Assembly (NCBI GenBank): GCA_018716485.1
Contig: DVJY01000052.1
Span: 1-42,478, forward strand
Length of the DNA: 42,478 nucleotides
Reading direction: 5' to 3'
Origin: Candidatus Scybalocola faecipullorum
GTDB lineage: Bacteria; Bacillota; Clostridia; Lachnospirales; Lachnospiraceae
Shown: positions 42,350 through 42,478 of the stretch, piece by piece
Layout: every line of letters begins with the position of its first letter
Numbering within the stretch: the stretch's first letter is position 1
The notes under the pieces: model-generated
Seen by the model: the letters and a program-made list of their open reading frames with translations, nothing else
Told to the model about the DNA's origin: nothing
Database searches by the model: none
Translations under genes and position numbers: made by a program

Positions 42350-42478
42350 ATCGAGTAGGGGGAATTTAGTCCCCCTCTCACACCACCGTACATGCCGTTC
42401 GGCATACGGCGGTTCAATATAACTTCAAAGCATGGCGCTCCTTGTAATAGTCAAGACAGCTTATAAGTCCTACTTTTC
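42350..42478 (-). mobile_element. Group II intron, 3' end (domains V and VI), runs off right edge
   Basis: Read on the minus strand, 42415-42381 folds as domain V: CCGCCGTA pairs with TACGGTGG around a two-base bulge, and TGCC pairs with GGCA at the tip. Next, 42376-42357 forms the domain VI stem (AGGGGGA/TCCCCCT), followed by an unpaired A at 42356 that could be the branch point, and CTCGAT as the likely intron end near 42350. The maturase end lies just upstream. The splice site is inferred, not proven. Confidence 0.75.
42414..42478 (-). CDS. Group II intron reverse transcriptase/maturase, C-terminal end
   Basis: The last 21 codons of a minus-strand frame, VGLISCLDYYKERHALKLY before TGA at 42416-42414, resemble the basic C-terminus of LtrA-type maturases. 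The stop overlaps the start of domain V, as usual for proteins encoded in domain IV. The rest lies outside the window, so intactness cannot be judged. Confidence 0.6.
   Translation of the reverse strand, partial: KVGLISCLDYYKERHALKLY

Noticed and set aside
1-42478. CRISPR array
   Set aside because: No regularly spaced repeats of 23-40 bases with unique spacers were seen. The only tandem repeats are the 10-bp units at 10146 and 4043.

Overview
The window looks like a chromosomal segment of a spore-forming Clostridia member, probably Lachnospiraceae-like. Supporting signs are the moderate GC, AGGAGG-type ribosome sites, GTG/TTG starts, SpmA/SpmB spore maturation genes, NatAB, many carbohydrate genes, and frequent intrinsic terminators. 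Most genes lie on the minus strand. No species call can be made from the sequence alone.

Left part (1-11150). The edge holds the N-terminal third of an IS1634-like transposase, followed by a YdcF-like gene. Then comes a minus-strand operon in the order frlB-frlO-frlN-frlM-frlD, the gene order I recall for the Bacillus subtilis fructosamine operon. It continues with an EamA permease, a second SIS-domain deglycase/isomerase and a fused double HAD phosphatase. A divergent GntR/UTRA regulator sits at its head. The main promoter and an internal promoter before the second SIS gene share a tandem 10-bp element (TTGTNTTATG). The proposed logic is import of glycated amino acids, phosphorylation by the PfkB kinase, and deglycation by the SIS enzymes. 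The importer's ATPase is not encoded here.

Middle part (11151-31740). A minus-strand group GH65 phosphorylase - spmA - spmB - GH30 comes first. It is followed by a cytidylate-kinase-like gene, rsmI, tRNA-Leu(CAG), acylphosphatase, a GlxR-type reductase, an Eis-like acetyltransferase, an AIM24-like protein and a MATE exporter. A 527-bp gap holds two strong hairpins and a possible small RNA. After it come an AraC regulator, a pyridoxal kinase, a radical SAM protein, YczE-like and EamA membrane proteins, NatAB, rsmA, a VOC protein and a lipoprotein.

Right part (31741-42478). Starting at an Rpn-type nuclease remnant, and read in transcription order from the right, this part holds a three-gene locus: a TerB-N protein, a BrxD-like ATPase and an Lhr-like helicase. 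This matches the anti-phage system Shango (sngABC) as I know it. A response regulator, a sensor kinase, an ABC ATPase and an ABC permease follow. The response regulator start overlaps the helicase stop, so the defence genes and the signalling/transport genes probably share a transcript. The 3' end of a group II intron, with the last codons of its maturase, lies just upstream of the Shango promoter and runs off the right edge.
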